Source of the DNA: Actinomycetota bacterium
Lineage (GTDB): Bacteria; Actinomycetota; Acidimicrobiia; Acidimicrobiales; Acidimicrobilacustridaceae
NCBI GenBank assembly: GCA_026393455.1
Contig: JAPLAE010000006.1
Location: 1 to 32,883, forward strand
Length of the DNA stretch: 32,883 nt
Direction of reading: 5' to 3'
Position numbers and translations under genes: made by a program. The notes beneath the pieces are model-generated. The model was given only the letters and a program-made list of their open reading frames with translations. It had not been told where the DNA came from and ran no database searches. Positions within the stretch are counted from its first letter, which is position 1; every line of letters starts with the position of its first letter. This document shows, one piece after another, positions 23,838 to 31,265 of this stretch.

Positions 23838-24000
23838 GCTTTCGGTGATTGACGGGGACCACCCCATGTGGTGGGGTGTCACCACAACTTGACCCACCGA
23901 AACAGGGGAAGCCGGTCTGATTCCGGCGCTGACCCGCAACCGTAGGTGGCCTCTGGGGAAATTCTCCGGGCGGCCACGAGCCGGACTGCCTGCTTCGAGG
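23838..24000 (+). promoter_or_regulatory. Cobalamin (B12) riboswitch aptamer
   Basis: The conserved core of a cobalamin riboswitch is readable on the plus strand. TCGGTG (23842-23847) pairs with CACCGA (23895-23900). Then comes the block GGGGAAGCCGGT (from 23905), a GATTCCGGC arm, CTGACCCGCAACCGTA (23929-23944), GGTGGC, and the closing B12-box-like part GGCCACGAGCCGGACTGCC (23972-23990). The stem-loop between 23852 and 23885 fits the variable P3 arm. Boundaries are approximate. B12 binding normally lowers expression, so the downstream transporter operon starting at 24201 should be made when B12 is scarce. The 413-base gap 23788-24200 holds this element, two tandem repeats and presumably the promoter. 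Confidence 0.92.
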
Positions 24001-24070
24001 GGATTGCTCCATCACAGACCGTCGTCGGATTACGGGAGGTGGGGCTCGGTTCGGTCGGCGGCCTTGGTCC

Positions 24071-24134
24071 GTGGTCCGGTCGGGTCTCGCACCCATAGAC
24101 CCCGTGGTCCGGTCGGGTCTCGCACCCATAGACC
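24071..24134. repeat. 33-bp tandem direct repeat in the riboswitch leader
   Basis: A unit beginning GTGGTCCGGTCGGGTCTC occurs twice in tandem, starting at 24071 and 24104, with a period of 33 bases and 31 identical bases per copy. It lies between the aptamer and the first gene, where the expression platform of the riboswitch should be. Each unit has GGTC and GACC segments that can pair within or between copies, so the repeat may create alternative stems. A recent duplication without function is equally possible. Confidence 0.85.
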
Positions 24135-24155
24135 GGCACACGTAGGCGCCTGAAG

Positions 24156-24178
24156 CAGACCAGAAGTCAGACCAGAAG
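24156..24178. repeat. 12-bp tandem repeat ahead of the first transporter gene
   Basis: CAGACCAGAAG is repeated twice with a 12-base period (24156 and 24168) about 22 bases before the start codon at 24201. The purine-rich ends (AGAAGAAGAA) are the only candidate for a Shine-Dalgarno region, and their spacing to GTG 24201 is longer than ideal. Confidence 0.75.
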
Positions 24179-24200
24179 AAGAACCGAGTACCCGCATACC

Positions 24201-25094
24201 GTGAGCATCAGCCGTATCTCCTCCGCAATCCTGCGTGCACGATTGTCACGCGCGTGGCTAGCGATAGCGGTGTGTTGTGTGGTTCTCATCGCGCTCACGG
24301 GTTTGATTGTTACGACGAGTGGGCGTGCTGAGGCTTCGTCGTGCTCAGGCCCGCTTTCAGGCGCAGAAATTCGTGTGGTGATTGTTGTTGATGCCGCTGA
24401 CTTCGGCGGTGGTTCTTCGGCGACCTGCCTTGTCGTTCCGATGGGGACCACGGGTTCGCAGTTATTGGCGCGACGCAGTGCAGAACTCGGAACTGGTTCT
24501 GTTCGTTATGGGTCGAGTGGTTTGTTGTGTGCAATTGATGGACTGCCGGCCACTGGATGCGGCGATCACAATGCCGGTGGCTATGACTACTGGGGATATT
24601 TCATCGGCCGATCGGGAAGTTGGGCCTACGGCAACATCAATCCATTCACGCGACGACTTTCCGATGGTGACATTGAGGGCTGGCGTTACGTGCGTGGGGG
24701 AAGCGGTAGCGCGCAAGATCCGGCGCCGCGGATCACGCCATCACAATCGCTCTTTCCGGCACTCGCTCCAAACCTCCCCGCTGTTGGCGAGCAGCCAGCA
24801 GTAGCGAGTGGGAACGCATCGTCGTTGGTATCAGGCCAAGGATCTTCAGCAGGTGCCAACTCGTTGAGTTCCTCAACAACGATCGATGTCGCTCCTGAAC
24901 AAACTTCTGGTTCACCTGAGGTTGAGCCCATGGCGGCCACAACGCGTGAGCCGGTTGTGGTCGCTGAAGTTGCACTGGCATCATCGCGTGGGAGCAGTTC
25001 AACCGTGGGTCGTTGGTTTGCGATCGCTGCGGTGTTTGTTCTCATTGCCATGATGGCGGGCGGCGCTTGGATGCAGACTCGTCGGTCGCGATGA
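24201..25094 (+). CDS. Membrane-anchored transcobalamin-like (DUF4430) protein
   Basis: A 297-residue exported protein. Residues 1-45 form a signal or anchor segment (arginine-rich start, then a hydrophobic core around 19-38). Residues 47-166 match the transcobalamin-like C-terminal domain: paired cysteines (C48, C76, C110, C120), then GYDYWGYFIGRSGSWAYGNI, then DGDIEGWRY. This fold binds cobalamin in animal transcobalamin and intrinsic factor. Residues 170-260 are a Ser/Pro/Ala-rich linker, and 266-288 a membrane helix with RRSR after it. It is the first gene after the B12 riboswitch and overlaps the ECF T gene (ATGA). The likely role is capturing B12 or a relative at the cell surface. Confidence 0.82.
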   Translation: MSISRISSAILRARLSRAWLAIAVCCVVLIALTGLIVTTSGRAEASSCSGPLSGAEIRVVIVVDAADFGGGSSATCLVVPMGTTGSQLLARRSAELGTGSVRYGSSGLLCAIDGLPATGCGDHNAGGYDYWGYFIGRSGSWAYGNINPFTRRLSDGDIEGWRYVRGGSGSAQDPAPRITPSQSLFPALAPNLPAVGEQPAVASGNASSLVSGQGSSAGANSLSSSTTIDVAPEQTSGSPEVEPMAATTREPVVVAEVALASSRGSSSTVGRWFAIAAVFVLIAMMAGGAWMQTRRSR

Positions 25095-26191
25095 CTGCGC
25101 CGCGACTGTTGCATCCGGGGGCATGGTGGTTGTGGGCGGTGGCACTCGCTGCATGTGCATTGCGCACGACGAACCCTGTGTTGCTGTGTCTCATCATCGC
25201 TGTCACCGGATGGGTTGTGGTTTCCCGTCGAACCGATGTTCCATGGTCGCGATCATTCGCAAGTTTCTTGCGACTCGGACTCATCGTGATCGTGGTTCGA
25301 CTTGTGTTCCAGATCCTTTTCGGGGTTCGAGTTCCTGGCACGACGCTCTTTTCCATCCCCGAGGTCACCCTTCCTTCGTGGGCAGCTGGAGTGAGTCTGG
25401 GCGGACCGGTCACGCTCGAGTCGTTAATGGCGGCGCTCTACCAAGGACTTCGACTCGCAACCGTGCTGGCCTGTTTCGGTGCAGCGACTTCGTTGTGCAG
25501 TCCCTATCGCATGCTGCGAGCGCTTCCCACAGTGCTTTATGAAGCAGGGGTAGCGGTGACAGTGGCGTTTACGTTTGCACCGCAGGCGATTGTCGCATCT
25601 CGCCAAGTTCGTGAAGCGCGTCGCCTGCGCGGACGTTCCGATCGTGGATTTCGAGCATGGTCAGCGTCAGCATTGCCGGTACTCGAAGGAGCACTCGATC
25701 GAGCTGTTGCTCTCGCGGCCTCAATGGACAGTCGTGGCTACGGCCGACGTGGTGGAGCATCTCTTGCCGTGCGTCGTCGCTCTGTTGGTTTGGTTTTGCT
25801 TGGTCTCGTCGCTCTAGTAATCGGCTCTTACGGACTGCTTGATCCGGGGGCACCCGCGATGTTCCGGGTTCCGGCACTAGCGGTCGGGGTGATTGCGCTT
25901 GTGGGTTCACTCGCCGCCGGCGGTCGTTCAACTGACCGAACCCGCTATCGGCCTGATCCATGGGTGAAACCAGAATGGATCGTTTCGGTCGCTGGCATGG
26001 TTGCTTTTGCATCGTTTGTTGTTGCGGCGAGGATGGGTGACGCGCTCAACCCGTCAACGAATCCACTTGAGGTTCCAGCGGTTCCAATAGTCGCGGTCGT
26101 CGGGCTTCTTGTAGCAGCGCTTCCGGCGTGGTTTGCTCCAACGCCGCCGACTCTCGCAACGGCGGCAACGTCAATGGCGGTCGCGGCATGA
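25091..26191 (+). CDS. ECF transporter transmembrane component EcfT
   Basis: A 366-residue EcfT (CbiQ-like) protein. It holds the transporter together and couples ATP hydrolysis to movement of the S component. The coupling motifs are EARRLRGR (175-182) and ASMDSRGYG (210-218), each with the conserved Arg that inserts into the ATPase groove. It is longer than the usual 250-270 aa because two more hydrophobic segments follow (about 229-250 and 265-285), then a further pair near the C-terminus. ATG 25091 overlaps the previous stop, and its own stop overlaps the ATPase start. Both are ATGA, indicating coupled translation. Confidence 0.9.
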   Translation: MTAPRLLHPGAWWLWAVALAACALRTTNPVLLCLIIAVTGWVVVSRRTDVPWSRSFASFLRLGLIVIVVRLVFQILFGVRVPGTTLFSIPEVTLPSWAAGVSLGGPVTLESLMAALYQGLRLATVLACFGAATSLCSPYRMLRALPTVLYEAGVAVTVAFTFAPQAIVASRQVREARRLRGRSDRGFRAWSASALPVLEGALDRAVALAASMDSRGYGRRGGASLAVRRRSVGLVLLGLVALVIGSYGLLDPGAPAMFRVPALAVGVIALVGSLAAGGRSTDRTRYRPDPWVKPEWIVSVAGMVAFASFVVAARMGDALNPSTNPLEVPAVPIVAVVGLLVAALPAWFAPTPPTLATAATSMAVAA

Positions 26192-27822
26192 TTCGGTTTG
26201 AGCATGTGACGATCACTTATCCCGAAGCCGAAGCGCCGACGTTGGTGGATGTCTCTTTCGAGGTTCCCGAAGGCGAGTTGTGTCTTGTCGTTGGCGTCAC
26301 CGGTTCCGGAAAGTCCACGTTGTTGCGAGCGGTCAACGGTTTAGTTCCGCGCTTTTCTGGTGGCGTGCTCGCTGGATCAGTTGTAATCGACGGCAAGAGC
26401 ACGGCCGATCTTCCTCCTCGAGATCTTGCCGATGTCGTTGGTGTCGTCGGTCAAGATCCGGCCGCTGGATTCGTCACCGATTATGTCGAAGACGAACTGG
26501 CCTATGCAATGGAAAATCTCGGTGTTGCGCCTGAGATCATGCGCCGTCGTGTTGAAGACATTCTTGATCTCCTTGGTCTGCACGAAATTCGATACCGGCC
26601 GTTGGCATCACTTTCGGGTGGACAGCAGCAACGAGTAGCGATCGGAGCGGTGCTTACTGCTGGTCCGCGAGTGCTCGTTCTCGATGAACCGACGTCTGCT
26701 CTCGATCCAGCAGCAGCGGAGGAGGTGCTCGCCGCGCTCACACGTTTGGTCCATGACCTCGGAATCACGGTGCTTATCGCGGAGCATCGACTCGAACGAG
26801 TCGTTCAGTATGCCGATCGAATCGTGATGGTTCCTGGCGATGGCCGCCCTGTGATCGTGGGTACACCCGCCGAAGTTTTTGGTCAATCGTCAGTTGCGCC
26901 ACCGGTAGTCGAACTCGGGCGTTTAGCCGGTTGGTCCCCACTGCCGCTTTCGGTGCGAGATGCTCGTCGACTTGCAGGTCCGTTGCGAGAGCGACTCGCC
27001 GAGGTTGAGCTGTCTGCGTTTCGACGGACCCCGGGTGTGGCGGGTGATGTTGTTGCGATCACCGACGGACTTCAAGCGTCGTACGGGCCCGTCACTGCAC
27101 TACGCGGAATCGAACTGCAGTTCCGAGCAGGTGAAGTTGTTGCGTTGATGGGTCGCAATGGCGCAGGAAAGTCCACATTGCTGAATCATCTCGTTGGGCT
27201 GCGCGAACCCGCCTCGGGAACCGTACGAGTGATGGGGGCGGAGCCTCATCGGCTTTCGGCTCATGACGTTGTTCGTGTTGCGGGATTAGTTCCTCAAGAC
27301 AGTGGCGTCTTGCTGTATCACGACACGGTTGCCGCCGAATGCAGCGCGTCTGATCGCGATGCCGGCCTTATTGCCGGAACAACACGTTCGGTACTCGATC
27401 AGATTGTTCCCGATATCAAGGCAACTGCTCATCCCCGTGATCTTTCAGAGGGACAACGTCTAGGACTGGCGCTCTCCATAGTGTTGGCATCAGAGCCACC
27501 GCTGTTGCTGCTTGACGAACCAACGCGAGGACTTGATTACGGGGCGAAGCAACGACTGGTTGAGGTTCTCGGTCGATTGGCTGCTGAAGGCCATGCAGTC
27601 GTTATTGCGACCCATGACGTCGAAGTGGTCGCCGCGGTCGCCGATCGATGTGTCGTGCTTGCCGAAGGAGAGGTTGTCTCCGATGGTCCTGCTCGCGATG
27701 TTGTGATCCATTCACCAGTGTTTGCCCCGCAAGTAGCAAAAATTCTTGCGCCGTTACCGCTACTGACAGTCCACGAAGTCGAGCTCGCGCTTGCGGCGGT
27801 TGGCGATCTTCCCATCTCATGA
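26188..27822 (+). CDS. ECF transporter fused ATPase (EcfA-EcfA')
   Basis: A 544-residue protein with two ABC ATPase domains in one chain. Domain 1 has Walker A GVTGSGKST (36-44), a Q-loop at VGQDP, signature LSGGQQQR (142-149), Walker B VLVLDEPTSALD (162-173) and switch H200. Domain 2 has Walker A GRNGAGKST (322-330), VPQDS, Walker B LLLLDEPTRGLD (439-450) and ATHD. Its signature reads LSEGQRLG (419-426), with Glu in place of the first signature Gly, so the two sites may not be equivalent. It powers the adjacent T and S components. Fusion of A and A' is common in actinobacteria. It overlaps both neighbours by 4 bases. Confidence 0.95.
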   Translation: MIRFEHVTITYPEAEAPTLVDVSFEVPEGELCLVVGVTGSGKSTLLRAVNGLVPRFSGGVLAGSVVIDGKSTADLPPRDLADVVGVVGQDPAAGFVTDYVEDELAYAMENLGVAPEIMRRRVEDILDLLGLHEIRYRPLASLSGGQQQRVAIGAVLTAGPRVLVLDEPTSALDPAAAEEVLAALTRLVHDLGITVLIAEHRLERVVQYADRIVMVPGDGRPVIVGTPAEVFGQSSVAPPVVELGRLAGWSPLPLSVRDARRLAGPLRERLAEVELSAFRRTPGVAGDVVAITDGLQASYGPVTALRGIELQFRAGEVVALMGRNGAGKSTLLNHLVGLREPASGTVRVMGAEPHRLSAHDVVRVAGLVPQDSGVLLYHDTVAAECSASDRDAGLIAGTTRSVLDQIVPDIKATAHPRDLSEGQRLGLALSIVLASEPPLLLLDEPTRGLDYGAKQRLVEVLGRLAAEGHAVVIATHDVEVVAAVADRCVVLAEGEVVSDGPARDVVIHSPVFAPQVAKILAPLPLLTVHEVELALAAVGDLPIS

Positions 27823-28658
27823 AACGGTCCAGACAGCATCGGATCGACGTGATTCATTTAGGGCCGACATCGTGGGTCTTGCTCATTGCCGCGTTTGCGT
27901 TGGGTCTTGTCGCTTTTGCTTGGCCCCTCTTCGCCTCCGCGAATTCTGCGCTTGATGCTTCGCACAGTGCCGATGCCCCATGGATTTTTGTGATCCTGAT
28001 ACCACTTTTGATCGGCGTGATCCTTGCCGAGTTGGCCGATGGCTCTCTTGACGCAAAATCGGTGGCACTACTTGGTGTGCTGGCCGCGAGCGGGGCAGTG
28101 TTGCGACTCCCAAGTGGTGGAGTGGCAGGGTTTGAGCCGGTATTCTTCCTCCTTGTCCCGGCAGGCCGAGTATTTGGTCGGGGCTTTGGCTTTGTTCTTG
28201 GTGCACTGACACTTTTTGTCAGTGCACTCATTACCGGTGGCGTTGGTCCGTGGCTCCCATTTCAGATGTTTGGTGCGGCATGGATTGGATTCTTCGCCGG
28301 CTGTCTTCCCCCAGCGCGTGGGCGAATCGAAATTGCCCTTCTTGCCACCTATGGAGCAGTAGCGGCTCTCGCCTACGGGTTAGTCATGAACCTTTGGTTC
28401 TGGCCATTTGTGAGTTCAGGCGATACGACCGTTTCCTATGTCGCTGGTGATTCGGTGGCCGAGAACCTTCGCCGCTTTTGGGGCTTCCACATCACCACCT
28501 CCTTCGGGTTTGATATTCCTCGTGCAGTGTTTACGGCGCTCTTTCTTGTCATCGCCGGTCGGCCGGTACTTGGCGCGCTGAGAAGGGTGGCCCGCCGAGC
28601 AGCGTTCGAAGCCCCGGTGACGTTCATTCCGGCAGAAACAGGAAGCACCATCCACTGA
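27819..28658 (+). CDS. ECF transporter substrate-binding S component (probable cobalamin)
   Basis: A 279-residue membrane protein with about six helices after a short basic N-terminus. The loop between residues 98 and 147 has the pattern PSGGVAGFEPVFFLLVPAG, then FGRGFGFVLGALT, then GGVGPWLPFQMFG. This resembles the CbrT-type S components predicted to bind cobalamin. The B12 riboswitch and the transcobalamin-like protein in the same operon support that substrate. It is not BioY-like despite the biotin genes nearby. The ATG overlaps the ATPase stop (ATGA). Cobalamin against another riboswitch-linked corrinoid precursor cannot be decided from sequence. Confidence 0.85.
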   Translation: MKRSRQHRIDVIHLGPTSWVLLIAAFALGLVAFAWPLFASANSALDASHSADAPWIFVILIPLLIGVILAELADGSLDAKSVALLGVLAASGAVLRLPSGGVAGFEPVFFLLVPAGRVFGRGFGFVLGALTLFVSALITGGVGPWLPFQMFGAAWIGFFAGCLPPARGRIEIALLATYGAVAALAYGLVMNLWFWPFVSSGDTTVSYVAGDSVAENLRRFWGFHITTSFGFDIPRAVFTALFLVIAGRPVLGALRRVARRAAFEAPVTFIPAETGSTIH

Positions 28659-28680
28659 GTCAGTTGTGGCACGGTGTCGT

Positions 28681-29646
28681 ATGGCTTCTCACGTCTTCGT
28701 TACGCGCCCACTACCCGCGCCAGGCATTGGTCTCCTGAGTGATTCTGGATTTGAGGTTCGATCAAATCCTGAAGATCGTCCTCTCAGTCGAGAGGAGTTA
28801 CTCGCAGGGGTACGCGAAGCCGATGCACTTGTCTGCATGTTGAGCGATCGCATCGATCGAGAACTACTTGATTCAGCGCCAATGCTGAAAGTGGTAGCGA
28901 ATTATGCGGTTGGGTACGACAACATCGACGTCGGCGCTGCCCGAGAACGCGGCATCGTGGTCACGAACACTCCTGGAGTACTTACCGAGGCGACTGCCGA
29001 CCTTGCTTGGGCATTACTTCTTGCCGCTGCCCGCAACCTTGGAGCGGGCGAGCGAATGGTTCGTGCGGGGGAGTGGACCGGTTGGGGTCCGATGCAACTA
29101 CTCGGAGAACCGCTTCAGGGGCGAACGCTGGGCATTGTGGGAATGGGGGCAATCGGTCAAGCAGTTGCGAGGCGGGGGAAGGGTTTCGGAATGGAGATCG
29201 TTTACTTCAATCGCAATCGTGTTGCTCCTGAAATCGAGTCGTCGCTTGGCGCTGAATTTGTGTCTTTTGAAGAGTTGCTGCGCCGCTCGGACTTTCTTTC
29301 GCTACATGCGCCACTGAATGAGCACAGTCGACACCTGTTTAATCAACAAACGTTTCAGTTGATGAAACCCACTGCGGTACTGGTAAACACCGCTCGCGGG
29401 GCATTGATCGATGAAGTCGAATTAGTTGAAGCGCTTCAACAGGGGCGTCTCGCTGCTGCCGGTCTCGATGTCTATGAGTTTGAACCGAAAATCACTGAAG
29501 GCTTGTTAAGCCTTGACAATGTTGTGCTGGCGCCGCATCTCGGATCTGCATCGACATTGGCTCGCGGCGACATGGTACGACTGTGTTGCGAGAACGTGAG
29601 TGCCGTGCTCGCTGGCAAGCCAGCGCTAACGCCGGTGCCCGTCTGA
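28681..29646 (+). CDS. D-2-hydroxyacid dehydrogenase (glyoxylate/hydroxypyruvate reductase type)
   Basis: A 321-residue D-isomer-specific 2-hydroxyacid dehydrogenase. The nucleotide fold has GMGAIGQ (154-160), followed by NRNR (177-180), where basic residues favour NADPH. The catalytic residues are R239 (NTARGALID), E267 (DVYEFEP) and H286 (APHLGSAS). The substrate loop LPAPG near the start and NYAVGYDNID (74-83) fit glyoxylate reductases. ATG 28681 begins at the conserved HVFVTRPLP; GTG 28666 is the alternative. It starts 22 bases after the S-component gene, so it may read through from the riboswitch operon. Its enzymology does not need B12. Confidence 0.9.
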   Translation: MASHVFVTRPLPAPGIGLLSDSGFEVRSNPEDRPLSREELLAGVREADALVCMLSDRIDRELLDSAPMLKVVANYAVGYDNIDVGAARERGIVVTNTPGVLTEATADLAWALLLAAARNLGAGERMVRAGEWTGWGPMQLLGEPLQGRTLGIVGMGAIGQAVARRGKGFGMEIVYFNRNRVAPEIESSLGAEFVSFEELLRRSDFLSLHAPLNEHSRHLFNQQTFQLMKPTAVLVNTARGALIDEVELVEALQQGRLAAAGLDVYEFEPKITEGLLSLDNVVLAPHLGSASTLARGDMVRLCCENVSAVLAGKPALTPVPV

Positions 29647-29650
29647 CCGT

Positions 29651-30514
29651 TTAGGCAGTTTTTGCCCGAGCGGCGATTGCTGATTCTGCAATTTGGTTAA
29701 ACGCAAAAAGCATTTCGGTGGCCGATGCTGTGATTGCGTCGGGATGGGCATTGCGTGCTTTGGCACCGATCCCGTGGCCACCAATGACAACCGGGCAGCG
29801 AAGTTCTTCCTTGATGGCGGCGACAGTGGCAATGATCTGATCGTCGGTGTCGGCAGCACTTGAAGTGATTCCAACTGCGATCAATCGGTCGGCGCTACTC
29901 GCGGCGTCGAGGAACGATTCAACGGGCGAATTGGCGCCAAGATCGAAGACGGTGAAGCCATTGCCACGAAGTAAGTCCGAAGCGATCGCCGTCGGAACAG
30001 CGTGTTGGTCGCCCGCTACTGCCCCAAGCACGATTGTTCCGCGAGTTTGTCCAGGGCGATGAAACCGTGGTCCGAGGCGACCGATCAGACGGTTTGTGAC
30101 TGCAGTCGCACGATGTTCATCGGCGATCGAAAGTTCTCCTGCTGCCCAAGCACTTCCGATAGCGGCAAGAGCAGGAGCAAGCGCGTCGAGGTACACCTCT
30201 GAAGGTTCGAGCCCCGACGTCATCGACGCTTCGATCACGTTCCACGCGCCGGCTTCGTCCCCTGCTAACAGTCGGTCACCGAGCCGAGCCGGCCAGTCGA
30301 CATTCCCCTCAGATTTGGTATTCGGCGGGGTCGAAGCGAATTCATCGATTGCGGATTTGTTGACGAGCCAGCCACCTCCGGTTTTCACTGCTGGAAGACG
30401 ACCGGTGCGGACATAGCGATACACCGTCATGTAATGCACGCCGAGAAGATCCGCTGCTTCGGTCAGGGTCAACGTTGGATCGGCCGATGAGGAGGACTTC
30501 GATTCTTTGATCAT
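29651..30514 (-). CDS. CarH-like B12-binding regulator with excisionase-type HTH
   Basis: A 287-residue transcription factor. Residues 15-60 form an excisionase/HTH_17 domain (TEAADLLGVHYMTVYRYVRTG). Residues 75-150 form a helical cap with W123 followed after nine residues by E133-H134, the Wx9EH motif of CarH photoreceptors. Residues 158-285 form the cobalamin Rossmann domain. H171 in DQH is the candidate lower cobalt ligand; the usual G three residues later is P174. The light-state His that follows W in Thermus CarH is A124 here. CarH has a MerR-type DNA-binding domain, so the N-terminus differs. ATG 30514 has GAGGGGCGGGGC upstream. The gene converges on the dehydrogenase with 4 bases between them. 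Confidence 0.85.
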   Translation of the reverse strand: MIKESKSSSSADPTLTLTEAADLLGVHYMTVYRYVRTGRLPAVKTGGGWLVNKSAIDEFASTPPNTKSEGNVDWPARLGDRLLAGDEAGAWNVIEASMTSGLEPSEVYLDALAPALAAIGSAWAAGELSIADEHRATAVTNRLIGRLGPRFHRPGQTRGTIVLGAVAGDQHAVPTAIASDLLRGNGFTVFDLGANSPVESFLDAASSADRLIAVGITSSAADTDDQIIATVAAIKEELRCPVVIGGHGIGAKARNAHPDAITASATEMLFAFNQIAESAIAARAKTA

Positions 30515-30578
30515 TGCCCCGCCCCTCACCGGTAGTCCTTGCGATGTTCTGTAGCAGACGGTAGCGGCGACCAGAACT

Positions 30579-30593
30579 TCAGGCCTGATCAGG
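30579..30593. promoter_or_regulatory. Overlapping palindromes upstream of the CarH-like gene
   Basis: TCAGGCCTGA (30579-30588) and CCTGATCAGG (30584-30593) are two perfect overlapping 10-base palindromes, so TCAGG/CCTGA half-sites alternate three times. They lie in the 88-base gap between bioD and the CarH-like gene, about 65 bases before its start codon. That position suits an operator for autoregulation. The alternative is a weak terminator after bioD. Confidence 0.4.
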
Positions 30594-30602
30594 GGGAAAT
30601 TC

Positions 30603-31265
30603 TTAGTTTGCTTTGATTTTTGCCAGCACTGCCGGGACGCTTGAAAGAACGTCAACGTCAAGATGCTGGATGAGCCAGTCGCGATTGCGACGATGCAAAT
30701 CATCGGCAGGATCGAATCGATTCAAAACAACAACAGGGGTCGCAACGTGGGCGCCACTGTTGATTGCTTCGAGGCTAAGGAGAATGGAGTTGATGGTGCC
30801 GAGCCCTGCGTCAGCGACGAGAAGCACAATGTCGGGCTGCAGGAGTTCGATGAGTGAAATTGCATCGCCATTGCTGGCCATTGGTGAACGGACACCGCCC
30901 ACAGTTTCAACAAAGGCAACATCGGGGGCCGGCAGTGGCCACTGGAGTTCCGCTGCGAGATCTTCGACGGAGAACTCGGGCCGGGCTAGCGCATCGGCGG
31001 CCATTGGCGGCGCTATTGCAATCGGGTACCAACGATGTCGAGGGCAAACATCGGTCGGATGTTCGCCCGATGCGTCAGCAAGGTGATGCGCATCTGTCAG
31101 TGAATCTTCCGGATCGAATGATTGCACGGGCTTGCGCGCAGCGACATCAACTCCGTTGGCTCGCAAATCACGGAGAAGGCGGGCCGCGACCCACGTCTTT
31201 CCAACTTCAGTCCCAGTTCCAACAACAACGACAAGGCGTTGTGGTCGCAATCCGTCGAAGGTCAT
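30603..31265 (-). CDS. bioD: Dethiobiotin synthetase BioD
   Basis: BioD (220 aa) closes the ureido ring of dethiobiotin from diaminopelargonate, CO2 and ATP, the penultimate step of biotin synthesis. Walker A is GTGTEVGKT (16-24), the substrate lysine is in ARKPVQSF, and the second nucleotide motif is ETVGGVRSPM. The usual substrate motif APHLAA reads APPMAA (near residue 86), a mild deviation. The ATG overlaps the bioF stop (ATGA). Together with bioF and bioA on the same strand it forms the late biotin pathway; bioB is not in the window. The length is normal. Confidence 0.93.
   Translation of the reverse strand: MTFDGLRPQRLVVVVGTGTEVGKTWVAARLLRDLRANGVDVAARKPVQSFDPEDSLTDAHHLADASGEHPTDVCPRHRWYPIAIAPPMAADALARPEFSVEDLAAELQWPLPAPDVAFVETVGGVRSPMASNGDAISLIELLQPDIVLLVADAGLGTINSILLSLEAINSGAHVATPVVVLNRFDPADDLHRRNRDWLIQHLDVDVLSSVPAVLAKIKAN

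Noticed and set aside
24071-24134. CRISPR array
   Set aside because: Only two copies with almost no spacer (2 bases) and no cas genes; it is a simple tandem duplication.
23788-24141. N-terminal extension of the DUF2236 gene across the riboswitch
   Set aside because: The reading frame is open by chance through GC-rich sequence; the extra residues are low complexity and come from the 33-bp repeat, while ATG 23787 gives the family's normal start.
27819-28658. S component as BioY (biotin) because biotin genes lie nearby
   Set aside because: The loop pattern is not BioY-like and the riboswitch and transcobalamin-like partner point to cobalamin; the bio genes are on the other strand in a separate operon.
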